Assembly: GCF_000300005.1 (NCBI RefSeq)
Contig: NC_018691.1
Span: 62,001-126,000 of the forward strand
Reading direction: 5' to 3'
Origin: Alloalcanivorax dieselolei B5
Lineage (GTDB): Bacteria; Pseudomonadota; Gammaproteobacteria; Pseudomonadales; Alcanivoracaceae
DNA length: 64,000 bases
Numbering within the stretch: position 1 is the stretch's first letter; each line of letters opens with the position of its first letter. The notes beneath the pieces were generated by a model, which saw only the letters and a program-made list of their open reading frames with translations, did not search any database and was not told where the DNA came from. Made by a program: the position numbers and the translations under genes. Positions 43,989-52,515 of the stretch are shown one piece after another.

Positions 43989-45978
43989 GGTGGCGTCTCC
44001 GGCGGAACACCAGAATTAACAGCAGGCCGGTGAGGGCAAGTACCACGGCCTGTCGCCAGAGCCGGTCCACGCCGGTGGCGGTGGCGGGCCACGCCAGACC
44101 ATCGGGAAGGGTGTTGGCGATGTTCTCCCGGATCAACGGCTCGTCCAGCGGACGGGAAGGGGTACGCTCGATCGCCACGAAGCTGGTGTAGCGGCTCATC
44201 AACGAATGCTCCAGTGCCACGTCGGTGAGCAGTGGACGGATCACTTGTTCCGCTTCGCCCAGCGCCAGCCGGTCGTTCAGCGCCTCGATCTTGTTACGGG
44301 CCCAAAGGCGGGCGATGCCGGGATGTTGCCGCCCTTCGGGCAGTTGCAGGGTCTGTTCCCATGGGGCAGGAGTGAGACCGGTCAAGGTCAGGTACTCGGG
44401 AACACGATTCAGCTTCAATGTCAGCAGCAGCGGCTCACTGGCGTACAGATCAGGAATACGGCGTGGCCAGACTTCCGCTTCCACACCCGGCGGCAGGGTC
44501 AGCCGCACATCGCGGATCACCGGGTTTTCCAGCTTCACGAACAGGTCATTCATGGCTTTCGACACTTCCTGCAAGTTGCCGATGTAGGTGAAGGTGCCGC
44601 GGCCGAACTGCGCCGCCTTGCGCATGAAATGACTGTTGGGGCTGGAACCGATGCCGACGGTAAACAGGCGGGCCGAACCCAGGCGCCGATGAATCAGGTT
44701 GAAAATGCCGTCCTCATTGGTCACCGCGCCATCGGTGATGAACATCACCTGGCGCAGGTATTCGGCATCGGCGGGCATGGTCAGCGCGGTGTGCAAGGCG
44801 GGCAGCATCTCGGTGCCGCCGCTGGCTTTCAGGCCGGTGACGAAACGGCGTGCCTGTTGCAAGTGCGCCTCGTCGGCGGGCATGGGTGCCGCGAACAGGG
44901 CGTGATGGACGCTGTTGAACTCGATCACATTGAAGCGGTCGCCAGGGCGCAGATGCGCCAGCGCTTCCAGCAGACTGGCGCGGGCCTGCCGGATGGAGGC
45001 GCCGCTCATGGAGCCGGAGGTATCAATGATGAACAAGGTTTCCCGGGGCAGGGCGCGGGTGGCGGCGGGGTGCGAGGGCGGGGTCAGCATCACCAGCGCG
45101 TAGTGTTCGCCATTCACATTCTCCACGAACAGGCTGCCGCGACTTTGTTCGGCGTTGGCGATGCGCCAGTGCAGCAGGAAATCCCGATCCATGGGCACCA
45201 GGCCGTCGCTGGGATGGATCCGATAGAGGCCACGGGCGCCGTCCACGTCCAGATCGTGACTGCCGCTGTCCGGCGGCAGGATCGATTGGCCGGCATCCAG
45301 CTCCACCCGCAGACGGGCCATATTGGGGGCGGCGCTGCTATCCGGGGAATGGAAGGGGCCGGAAAGGTTCTCGTCGCCTTCGGGCTGGTAACGCGGCGTC
45401 AGCGTCATCGGCACCCTCAGCCGGAAGTCATTGCCCTGTACATCCACGGTCTGGCTGTAGTGCAAGGTGACTTCGACGCGCTCGCCGGGGGCGATATTGG
45501 CCACGGAAGTGGTGAACAGGTTGCTGTGACGTTGCTCCACCAGCCCGGCGCGATGGCCGTCCCTCTTGGCCTGCTGGTAGCGGCGTTTGGCTTCCTGTTT
45601 CGGCTGGATCTCGCCGACGATACGGCGTTCGCCCACCGTCAGGGTCATACCGGTGACCGCCGCCTGCTCCGGCAGCGGAAACACATAACGTCCTTCGCTG
45701 AAGAGCGCGCCTTCGTTTTGGAACGACTGCACCAGGGTGACCTGGGCCACCGGTCCGCTGATATGGATGTCCACATCAGTGGAGAGCAGGGTTGCCGGTA
45801 CCTCCTGGCCATCGTCATCGAACATCAGGAACACGCCGCTGCCCGGTTCCGCCGGAGTACCCCGGGGCACGGCGTGGGCGGTGGCGGACAACAGCAGCGC
45901 GGCCAGGCACAACAAAGCCCAGGGCAAGGCGGTTCGGGGCGCGGCATCGGGCCGCGTGGCAAGCAGGCGAATGATCAT
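43975..45978 (-). CDS. VIT/VWA-domain sortase target protein
   Basis: A 667-residue exported protein: signal peptide (ALLCLAALLLSATAHA), VIT domain (VDIHISGPVAQVTLVQSFQNEG), VWA domain with MIDAS motif FIIDTSGSMSGASI, then a C-terminal sorting signal: WPATATG from residue 630, TM helix AVVLALTGLLLILVF, and a basic tail RRRRHRGQE. WPATATG looks like a variant of the LPxT sorting motif. VIT/VWA proteins usually mediate metal-dependent protein contacts; the role in this group of bacteria is unknown. GAGGGGAA precedes the ATG. Confidence 0.92.
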   Translation of the reverse strand: MIIRLLATRPDAAPRTALPWALLCLAALLLSATAHAVPRGTPAEPGSGVFLMFDDDGQEVPATLLSTDVDIHISGPVAQVTLVQSFQNEGALFSEGRYVFPLPEQAAVTGMTLTVGERRIVGEIQPKQEAKRRYQQAKRDGHRAGLVEQRHSNLFTTSVANIAPGERVEVTLHYSQTVDVQGNDFRLRVPMTLTPRYQPEGDENLSGPFHSPDSSAAPNMARLRVELDAGQSILPPDSGSHDLDVDGARGLYRIHPSDGLVPMDRDFLLHWRIANAEQSRGSLFVENVNGEHYALVMLTPPSHPAATRALPRETLFIIDTSGSMSGASIRQARASLLEALAHLRPGDRFNVIEFNSVHHALFAAPMPADEAHLQQARRFVTGLKASGGTEMLPALHTALTMPADAEYLRQVMFITDGAVTNEDGIFNLIHRRLGSARLFTVGIGSSPNSHFMRKAAQFGRGTFTYIGNLQEVSKAMNDLFVKLENPVIRDVRLTLPPGVEAEVWPRRIPDLYASEPLLLTLKLNRVPEYLTLTGLTPAPWEQTLQLPEGRQHPGIARLWARNKIEALNDRLALGEAEQVIRPLLTDVALEHSLMSRYTSFVAIERTPSRPLDEPLIRENIANTLPDGLAWPATATGVDRLWRQAVVLALTGLLLILVFRRRRHRGQE

Positions 45979-46075
45979 GTCGGTTCCCCTCGCAGGTTAG
46001 GTCGGGGAGAGCATGGACGGCCTGAATGAGACTCTTATGTGGCTTTTGTGTGGAAGGGATGAGGGAAGCCCATCA

Positions 46076-46112
46076 GCCCATCGCGGCTCGTGAGCGGAGG
46101 GCCGCGATGGGC
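46076..46112 (-). repeat. Perfect 12-bp inverted repeat after gntR
   Basis: GCCCATCGCGGC (46076-46087) and GCCGCGATGGGC (46101-46112) pair perfectly just after the gntR stop. No T-run follows, so termination would not be of the simple intrinsic kind. Part of it (46080-46101) is 20/22 identical to 24031-24052. Confidence 0.6.
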
Positions 46113-46113
46113 C

Positions 46114-46776
46114 TTAGCTTTCCCGTTTGGCCACGGCCCGCAGCACGATCCGGCATTGGTTCTCGCCATACTCGCGAATGTCCGCCGCGGCCTTTTCGGG
46201 ATCCCGCGCCAGCACGTTTTCCAGCAGCCGCTGGAAGATGCGCAGGGACACATCGAACTCGGTGGTTTCTTCCTGCAGGGCGATGAAGGAGAACCGCTTC
46301 AACAAGGGCATAAGGTCGGTGATATCGGCCGCCAGGTAGCGATTGTCCGCGAAACGGTCGGTGGCGATCTCGACGAAACGGAAGGCCAGCTGGTGGCCAC
46401 CCTGTACGTCCCCCTGGTCATAGCAGCGCTGAAAGTCCGGCAGCATGGTGGCGAGATCCTCGATCTGGCCCGGTCGCCAGTTGCTGGCCGCCATGGCCGC
46501 CAGACGGGAAAGCAGCAGAAACAGGAAGTCGTAGAGGTCGCGGACCTCGCTTTCGCTGACCTCGCAAACCCGCGCACCACGGCGTGGCTGCAATTCGATC
46601 AAATGCTGCTTCTCCAAGAGCCTGAAGGCCTCTCGGAGTGAGTTGGTGCTCACTTCAAGCTGTTTGGCCAACTCCGCCTCCGGCAGCTTCTCTCCCGGTT
46701 TGCGCTCGCCGCGGACAATCTGCTCGGCCAGATGATCGGCGATCTGCTCGCTGAGGCTCACGGCTCTCAAGGTCAT
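46114..46776 (-). CDS. GntR-family (FadR/FCD-type) regulator next to alkB
   Basis: A 220-residue regulator with an N-terminal winged helix (LSEQIADHLAEQIVRGERKPGEKLPEAELAKQLEVSTNSLREAFRLLEKQHLIE) and an all-helical FCD-like C-terminus. It is divergent from the alkane hydroxylase, the same layout as alkB2 of Alcanivorax borkumensis with its GntR gene, so control of alkB by an alkane-derived or fatty-acyl ligand is likely. I prefer the start at 46776, which has AAGGAG eight bases upstream. Confidence 0.92.
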   Translation of the reverse strand: MTLRAVSLSEQIADHLAEQIVRGERKPGEKLPEAELAKQLEVSTNSLREAFRLLEKQHLIELQPRRGARVCEVSESEVRDLYDFLFLLLSRLAAMAASNWRPGQIEDLATMLPDFQRCYDQGDVQGGHQLAFRFVEIATDRFADNRYLAADITDLMPLLKRFSFIALQEETTEFDVSLRIFQRLLENVLARDPEKAAADIREYGENQCRIVLRAVAKRES

Positions 46777-46830
46777 AAAGGGCTCCTTTTGATGAGAGCG
46801 ATTATCCCGATTATGAGCTGATGTGTCACT

Positions 46831-46855
46831 AATTGAATTGTTTGACAATTGAATT
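46831..46855. promoter_or_regulatory. alkB/gntR operator-promoter region
   Basis: AATTGAATT occurs twice as a direct repeat (46831-46839 and 46847-46855), and AATTG-TTTGA-CAATT (46836-46850) is an inverted repeat between them. TTGACA (46842-46847) inside the dyad is a good -35 box for alkB, with TGCTAAC (46861-46867) as a possible -10. A bound GntR protein would therefore cover the -35 region. Confidence 0.6.
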
Positions 46856-46908
46856 AATCATGCTAACGTTGCCATCGAGGACTGTTACTGTCACTAGCGA
46901 GGCCGCTC

Positions 46909-48057
46909 ATGTTCGCCAAAATGTCGTCCGACACCATGTTGAAAATAAAAAAGTGGGGCTATCTCCTGTTCTGGGCCGCGGTACTGCCGCTGCTGCCGTT
47001 CAGCGTCTATGTGGGACGTGAGGCCGGCACCCAGGACTATTGGGCCTGGTTCATCTATTTCGTCGTGTTCGGCATGGTGCCGTTGCTCGACTACCTTATC
47101 GGCAAGGACCCCTCCAACCCGGATGAGAAGGTCCAGGTGCCTTCCCTGAGCGAGGAGCGCATCTACACGTTCTTCCTGTTTCTGATGGGCTTTGTCTGGC
47201 TGGGCGTGCTGTTCTACGCCGGCCATGTGTTCATCAGCAACGACTACGGTTGGTTCGGCAAGCTGGGGTGGATTGTTTCCATCGGTACCGTGGGCGGCAT
47301 CATCGCCATTAATCTGGGCCATGAGTTCGTCCACAAGGATCCCAAGCTGGAGAACTGGATGGGGGGGCTGCTGCTGTCCTCGGTGACCTACGCCGGCTTC
47401 AAGGTGGAGCACGTGCGCGGCCATCACGTTCATGTTTCAACCCCGCAGGATGCCTCCTCATCCCAGTACAATCAGGGGCTGTACAGCTTTCTGCCGCGCG
47501 CCATCAAGCATAACTTCCTCAATGCCTGGAAGCTGGAAAAGCAATATCTGGAGCGTAAGGGCAAAAAGAACTTCAGCATCCATAATGAGCTGATCTGGTG
47601 GTACAGCATTTCCGCTTTGTTCGCGGTGGCTTTCGGTATCGCTTTCGGCTGGCAGGGTGTGCTGTTTTTCCTGGCACAGAGCTTCGTTGCCGCCTTGACG
47701 CTGGAGGTCATCAACTACATCGAGCACTACGGCCTGCATCGTCGGGTTCAGGAAAATGGCCGCTATGAGCGGGTAACCCCGGCGCATAGCTGGAACTCCA
47801 ATTACCTCCTCACCAACCTGGCCCTGTTCCAATTGCAGCGTCACAGTGATCACCATGCCTATGCCAAGCGGCGCTATCAGGTCCTGCGCCACTACGAGGA
47901 AAGTCCGCAATTGCCCGGTGGTTACGCCGCCATGTATGTGCTGGCGTTGTTCCCGCCGCTGTGGAAAAAGGTCATGAATCCCCGCGTTGAGGCTTACTAC
48001 GAAGGGGAAATGGATCAGTTGTTCCGCAATGCGCGCCGCGTGAACAACATCGCTTGA
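46909..48057 (+). CDS. alkB2: Alkane 1-monooxygenase, AlkB2-like
   Basis: A 382-residue integral-membrane di-iron hydroxylase that oxidises n-alkanes to 1-alkanols using rubredoxin electrons. The His boxes are HEFVH (138-142), EHVRGHHVHV (167-176) and LQRHSDHHAYAKRRYQVLRH (HSDHH at 312-316), with the NYIEHYGL signature between. Six TM segments can be seen (for example about 16-36, 46-64, 87-107). Length and the divergent gntR match AlkB2 rather than the longer AlkB1 of Alcanivorax. No rubredoxin, alkane alcohol dehydrogenase or outer-membrane alkL gene is adjacent. Confidence 0.95.
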   Translation: MFAKMSSDTMLKIKKWGYLLFWAAVLPLLPFSVYVGREAGTQDYWAWFIYFVVFGMVPLLDYLIGKDPSNPDEKVQVPSLSEERIYTFFLFLMGFVWLGVLFYAGHVFISNDYGWFGKLGWIVSIGTVGGIIAINLGHEFVHKDPKLENWMGGLLLSSVTYAGFKVEHVRGHHVHVSTPQDASSSQYNQGLYSFLPRAIKHNFLNAWKLEKQYLERKGKKNFSIHNELIWWYSISALFAVAFGIAFGWQGVLFFLAQSFVAALTLEVINYIEHYGLHRRVQENGRYERVTPAHSWNSNYLLTNLALFQLQRHSDHHAYAKRRYQVLRHYEESPQLPGGYAAMYVLALFPPLWKKVMNPRVEAYYEGEMDQLFRNARRVNNIA

Positions 48058-48075
48058 ATCCCTGCTGATGACACG

Positions 48076-48156
48076 GAGCCCGGCCTTGCCGGGCTCATTT
48101 CCTGGCTCTCTTCAGGACCCCGGGCCGTATCGACTGCGGTACCCGGGGTTTTTTTG
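48076..48156 (+). terminator. Two hairpins ending alkB
   Basis: GAGCCCGGC/GCCGGGCTC (48076-48096) has a weak T-tail. A second hairpin ACCCCGGG/CCCGGGGT (48117-48124 and 48142-48149) is followed by seven T. Together they should stop alkB transcription efficiently. Confidence 0.85.
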
Positions 48157-48505
48157 TTCATCGCGGTTTGCAGGGATACAACATTACTATGGCGAGTAAT
48201 GGCGATGGTGCTATTGTCGACGCCGCCGGGGATGGCTTTGGCACAGGAGCCGCCCCAGTATGATCCCGTGCCCCGGTGTCACTTCCTGTCTCTGCCTCTA
48301 CCCGGCTTTCGTCGGGCAGGGCGGATCAGCGCTGTGATTCCATGTCAGCTGGCACGGCGGCCTGCTTTTCTCGTATTGTGGTACAGGCTCTTCTCAATCA
48401 ATGCCAATCTTTTTACAGTGCGGTATTCGATATCCAGGATCCGACCCTCCGGTCGCCGGTTACCGAATCCGGGCCCAATATCATTGAGGAAACCGCTCGA
48501 GCGTT
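48157..48505 (+). other. Apparent non-coding or degraded stretch between alkB and GNAT gene
   Basis: The stretch opens in one frame with RVMAMVLLSTPPGMALAQEPPQ, which reads like a signal peptide with an ALA-Q cleavage site, but the continuation is Pro/Arg-rich and unlike any family I know, and the frame runs into the next gene. It may be the remnant of a secreted-protein gene or simply spacer. Nothing else is recognisable. Confidence 0.4.
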
Positions 48506-48982
48506 ATGGTCGTCATGGACAGGCACCGTCCCGTTGTTTTACGCCCGGCCCGTCGGCAGGATGCGGCGGCCATATCCCGTTGTGTGCTGCGCGCTTATCA
48601 ACATTTTGTTCCCCGCATGGGACGTCCCCCGGTACCGATGACCGACGACTACAACCAGGTTCTGCGGCGTAACACGGTATGGGTGGCCGATGACGGCCTC
48701 GGCATCCAGGGCGTGGTGGAACTGGAGGAAACGGATTTCGGGCTGCTCACCAAGAACATGGCGGTGGATCCGGACTTTCAGAAACAGGGCCTGGGGCGTC
48801 GCCTGCTGGCCCAGGCCGAACAGCTGGCCCGCGAAGCCGGGCATGATGCGCTGTACATTTACATCAGCGAGGCCATGGTGGAGAACCTGGTGTTCTATCT
48901 CGACCACGGCTATCAGGAGTACGAACGGCGCCTGGAGCAGGGCACCTACCGGCGTATCTATTTGCGTAAACACTTGGCCTGA
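48506..48982 (+). CDS. GNAT-family N-acetyltransferase
   Basis: A 158-residue acetyltransferase: N-terminal LRPARRQDAAAISRCVLRAYQHF, and the acetyl-CoA loop MAVDPDFQKQGLGRRLLAQAEQLARE (Q-x-x-G-x-G/R pattern). DHGYQEYERRLEQG near the end is the usual last strand. Start at 48506 or the Met three codons later; no strong ribosome-binding site decides. Substrate unknown; it is followed by the photolyase gene after 57 bases. Confidence 0.85.
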   Translation: MVVMDRHRPVVLRPARRQDAAAISRCVLRAYQHFVPRMGRPPVPMTDDYNQVLRRNTVWVADDGLGIQGVVELEETDFGLLTKNMAVDPDFQKQGLGRRLLAQAEQLAREAGHDALYIYISEAMVENLVFYLDHGYQEYERRLEQGTYRRIYLRKHLA

Positions 48983-49039
48983 CATTGGGAGCCGCTCCAG
49001 GCCATGGCGAGTCTGCCGAACACGAGCGGGGGAATGGCC

Positions 49040-50494
49040 ATGCGTCTGGTCTGGTTCCGTAACGATCTGCGCTGTCATGGGCATACGCCGCTACGGCAAG
49101 CGCTGGCCGGCGCCGGTCCGGTGCTTGCTTTGTATGTGCTGTGCCCCGGGCAGTGGGACGCTCACGATGTCGCGCCGCTGCGTCGCTGGTATGTACTGGA
49201 GAGTCTGCGGGAGTTGGGCGAGGAGCTCGCGGCTCGGGGCGTCGACTTGCATGTGATCGATGGCGGCGATTTCGCCGGCGCGGTGGAGGTAGTGCAACGC
49301 TTTGTCGCCGACCGGGGTGTCACCGAGGTGTTCTGCAATCGTGAATACCCCGTCAACGAGCTGAATCGGGATCGGGCAGTGGCGCGTTCACTGGAAAACA
49401 CCGGCGTGCGCATTCGCGGTTTCGATGATGGCGTGTTGGTGCCGCCGCGAGCGCTGAATACCGGCAAGGGCACCCCTTACACCGTCTTCACGGCGTATAA
49501 GCGGCGTTGGGATGCGTGGATGGAGGAGAAAGGTCCGCCACTGCCGGAGACGCCGCGATGGCCGGGCGGGCAAGGTGATTTCGTTGGTCGAGCCACGGTG
49601 CGAAAGGCGCTGGCGGAACTGTCGGTGTCGCCGCGGTTGACGGAACTCTGGCAGCCAGGAGAAGCCGCCGCGGCCCGGCAACTGGAACGGTTCGTGGCGC
49701 GGGATCTGGCACACTACAAGAACCGGCGTGATATCCCCTGCGAAGCCGGAACCAGTGGGTTATCGGCGGCGTTGTCCGCCGGCACGCTGGCGCCGGCCCA
49801 GGCCTGGTGGGTCGCCCGGCTGGCGATGCGCGATGCTGGCGTGCGGGAGGGCGCGGCTTGCTGGATCGGCGAACTGGCCTGGCGGGATTTTTATCGGCAA
49901 ATTCTGCACCGGTTCCCGATGTTGGCCAAGGGCGCGCCGTTTCGCCCGGAAACCCGCTTGTTGCAGTGGAACGACAACGAAACGCTATTTAACGCCTGGT
50001 GCCAGGGGCGCACCGGTTATCCGCTGGTGGACGCGGCCATGCGGCAGTTGCTAAGCACGGGATGGATGCATAACCGGTTGCGCATGTTGACCGCCATGTT
50101 TCTGACCAAGCATCTGTTTATCGATTGGCGCAAGGGCGAGCGGTTTTTCATGCAACATCTGATCGACGGGGATGTTGCCGCCAACAATGGCGGCTGGCAA
50201 TGGAGTGCTTCCACCGGAACCGATGCGGCGCCTTATTTCCGGGTCTTCAGCCCGGTACGGCAAAGCCGGCGGTTCGATCCGCAAGGACATTTTATTGCCC
50301 GTTACGTGCCGGAGCTGGCGGAGCTCGATAACGACAGTGTTCATGAGCCCTGGAAGCAGCCGCTGTTGAGCGGCGACTATCCGCCGCCGGTGGTGGCGCA
50401 TGAAGGGGTGAAGCAACGGGTGGAAGCCGCTTTTCGGGCCGCCCGTGATACCTGGCGGCGGCAAGGCGAAGGGGCTGGATCCTCTGGAGCCTGA
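49040..50494 (+). CDS. phr: Deoxyribodipyrimidine photolyase (CPD class I)
   Basis: A 484-residue blue-light DNA repair enzyme that splits cyclobutane pyrimidine dimers. LVWFRNDLRCHGHTPL opens the antenna-cofactor domain, and the FAD domain has YKNRRDIPCEAGTSGLSAALSAGTL, ELAWRDFYRQIL, GRTGYPLVDAAMRQLLSTGWMHNRLRM, FLTKHLFIDWRKGE and WQWSASTGTDAAPYFRVFSP. The ATG at 49040 is preferred because GGGGGA is then six bases away. Consistent with life in sunlit surface water. Confidence 0.94.
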   Translation: MRLVWFRNDLRCHGHTPLRQALAGAGPVLALYVLCPGQWDAHDVAPLRRWYVLESLRELGEELAARGVDLHVIDGGDFAGAVEVVQRFVADRGVTEVFCNREYPVNELNRDRAVARSLENTGVRIRGFDDGVLVPPRALNTGKGTPYTVFTAYKRRWDAWMEEKGPPLPETPRWPGGQGDFVGRATVRKALAELSVSPRLTELWQPGEAAAARQLERFVARDLAHYKNRRDIPCEAGTSGLSAALSAGTLAPAQAWWVARLAMRDAGVREGAACWIGELAWRDFYRQILHRFPMLAKGAPFRPETRLLQWNDNETLFNAWCQGRTGYPLVDAAMRQLLSTGWMHNRLRMLTAMFLTKHLFIDWRKGERFFMQHLIDGDVAANNGGWQWSASTGTDAAPYFRVFSPVRQSRRFDPQGHFIARYVPELAELDNDSVHEPWKQPLLSGDYPPPVVAHEGVKQRVEAAFRAARDTWRRQGEGAGSSGA

Positions 50495-50534
50495 ACAGGA
50501 TGTCGCAGGCTCCGTCCACTTTTGAGAGATGAAC

Positions 50535-51338
50535 TCACTGGCCGCTGAAGGTCGGGTCCCGCTTTTCAATGAAGGCGGCCACGGCTTCGTCGTGGTCATC
50601 GGTGGTGTGGGCCAGCGCCTGCATGGCGGCGGACATTTCCAGCACCGTATCCAGACGCGAGGAGCGCGCGGTCCACAGCAGGCGTTTGGTCATGCGCACC
50701 GCCTGCGGCGGGTTGGCGGCGATACGCGCGGCCAGGGCACGGGCTTCGTCCAGCAACTTGTCGTCGGGCACCACCCGGGACACCAGACCACAGGCGAGCG
50801 CCTCCTCGGCGCCGACGCGGTCGCCGGTGAGTGCCATTTCCGCCGCTTTGGAGAACCCGACCACCCGCTGAAGCAACCAGGCGCCACCGTCTCCGGGAAT
50901 GATGCCCAACTTGACGAAACTCTCGGCGAACCAGGCGCGTTCGCCGGCGATGCGGATATCGCACATGCAGGCCAGATCGCAGCCGGCGCCCACCGCCGGG
51001 CCGTTGACGGCGGCGATCACCGGGACTTCCAGTTTTTCGAACGCCAGCGGAATGCGCTGAATGCCGGTTTTGTAGTTGCGCCGGGTTTTCACCGGGGCCG
51101 TGGCGTCGTTGAGACCGCCAGCGGCACCCATCTTTTTCACGTTGCCGCCGCTGGAGAAGGCACTGCCGGCGCCGGTGAGGATCGCCACCCGGGCTTGCGG
51201 GTCCGCCTCCAAGCGATCCAGGGCATCCAGCAGCGCTTCGATCATGTCGGCGTCGGAGATCGGGTTGCGGTTTTCCGGGCTGTTCAGGGTCAGGGTGACG
51301 ATACCGTCGTCGAGTTGATAGGTAACCAGTTCGCTCAT
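50535..51338 (-). CDS. Enoyl-CoA hydratase/isomerase family protein
   Basis: A 267-residue crotonase-fold enzyme: oxyanion strands AFSSGGNVKKMG and AAVNGPAVGAGCDLACMCDIRIA, then ESFVKLGIIPGDGGAWLLQRVVG with the second-position Glu replaced in the GDGGA segment as in many hydratase-like members. It is the last gene of the operon thiolase - acyl-CoA dehydrogenase - acyl-CoA dehydrogenase - this gene, and would hydrate the enoyl-CoA they produce. AAGGAAT precedes the ATG. Confidence 0.92.
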   Translation of the reverse strand: MSELVTYQLDDGIVTLTLNSPENRNPISDADMIEALLDALDRLEADPQARVAILTGAGSAFSSGGNVKKMGAAGGLNDATAPVKTRRNYKTGIQRIPLAFEKLEVPVIAAVNGPAVGAGCDLACMCDIRIAGERAWFAESFVKLGIIPGDGGAWLLQRVVGFSKAAEMALTGDRVGAEEALACGLVSRVVPDDKLLDEARALAARIAANPPQAVRMTKRLLWTARSSRLDTVLEMSAAMQALAHTTDDHDEAVAAFIEKRDPTFSGQ

Positions 51339-51366
51339 GAAGATTCCTTGTTATTAACGCGGCTTA

Positions 51367-52515
51367 TTAACGCAAACCCAGGCCACGGGCGATGATGCCG
51401 CGCAGAATTTCCCGGGTGCCGCCTCGTAGTGAAAATGCGGGTACTTGTTGCACAGCGTAGTGGAGCACTTGGAAAAAGTCCCGGTGAGCGGCGTCGGCGC
51501 GGCCGGTGTCCACCAGTTGCCGGGCAATGTCCGGAATGTCCTGTTCCAGCAGGGCCCCCAGATCCTTGACGATGGCCGCCTGCAACGTTGGATTCTCGCC
51601 CCGTTGCAACATGCCGGCCACACTGCGTGACAGTCGACGCAGGCTCATCAAATGGGCGGCGAGGCGGCCAACGGCGATGCGGGACTGATCGTCATCGCGG
51701 CCTTGCAGGGCGCGGATCAACTCGATCAGCACCCACAGAGTGGAGAGAAACCGGTCCGGACCGCTGCGCTCGAACGCCAGCTCGCTGAGCACCTGGTTCC
51801 AGCCGTCGCCCATCTCGCCGATCAGGGCGTCGCGGGGAACCTGGACGTTTTCGAACACCACCTCATTGAAATGATGGGCGCCGGACAGATCGTGGATCGG
51901 CCGGATGGTGATCCCCGGCAGAGTCAGATCGATCAGCAACTGGCTGGTGCCGCCATGGCGGTCCTCATGGTCACGGCTGGTGCGGCAGAACAGCACCATG
52001 TAATGGGCCTTGTGGCCGTAGGTGGTCCACAGCTTGGTGCCGTTGACGATGAAGCCATCGTCCACCGGCTCGGCGTAGGTGCGGGCGGCGGCCAGGTCGG
52101 AACCGGAATCCGGCTCGCTCATGCCGATACAGAAAAAGCATTCACCGCGGGTGATGCGTGGCAGGATCGCCTGCTTCTGGGCTTCAGTGCCATAGCGCAA
52201 CAGCAGCGGGCCGCTTTGCCGGTCCGCGATCCAATGCGCCGCCACTGGCGCGCCGGCGGCTAATAGTTCCTCCAGCAGCACGTAGCGTTCCAGAGCGCTG
52301 CGTTCACTGCCGCCGTACTGCTTCGGCCAGGTCAGGCCGATCCAGCCTTGTTCTCCTAGCCGGCGGCTGAAGCCGGCATCGAACCCCATCCAGGATTCGA
52401 CCCGTTGAAGCGGCGTGCGGCCGGCCAGTTCGGTGGCGAGGAAGTCGCGTACCTGTTCGCGGAAGCTCTCCGCCTGTTGCGATTCCGGAGGCGTCGGGAA
52501 GGACAAATCGATCAT
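51367..52515 (-). CDS. Acyl-CoA dehydrogenase, large subunit-like
   Basis: A 382-residue dehydrogenase: GLTWPKQYGGSERSALERYVLLEELLAAGAP, CIGMSEPDSGSDLAAARTYA, GTKLWTTYGHKAHYMVLFCRT and C-terminal SLRGGTREILRGIIARGLGLR. It resembles the FadE/PimC-type dehydrogenases that work as heteromers with a smaller partner on unusual acyl-CoAs (dicarboxylic, branched or steroid side chains). The start at 52515 has AAGGAG upstream and overlaps the stop of the preceding dehydrogenase by four bases (ATGA). Confidence 0.9.
   Translation of the reverse strand: MIDLSFPTPPESQQAESFREQVRDFLATELAGRTPLQRVESWMGFDAGFSRRLGEQGWIGLTWPKQYGGSERSALERYVLLEELLAAGAPVAAHWIADRQSGPLLLRYGTEAQKQAILPRITRGECFFCIGMSEPDSGSDLAAARTYAEPVDDGFIVNGTKLWTTYGHKAHYMVLFCRTSRDHEDRHGGTSQLLIDLTLPGITIRPIHDLSGAHHFNEVVFENVQVPRDALIGEMGDGWNQVLSELAFERSGPDRFLSTLWVLIELIRALQGRDDDQSRIAVGRLAAHLMSLRRLSRSVAGMLQRGENPTLQAAIVKDLGALLEQDIPDIARQLVDTGRADAAHRDFFQVLHYAVQQVPAFSLRGGTREILRGIIARGLGLR

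Noticed and set aside
44206-46029. A 607-codon open frame antisense to the VIT/VWA gene
   Set aside because: No recognisable motif; the minus strand has a signal peptide, MIDAS motif and sorting signal.
48154-48672. A complete secreted-protein gene between alkB and the acetyltransferase
   Set aside because: Only the first 30 residues look protein-like; the rest is Pro/Arg-rich and overlaps the acetyltransferase in another frame.
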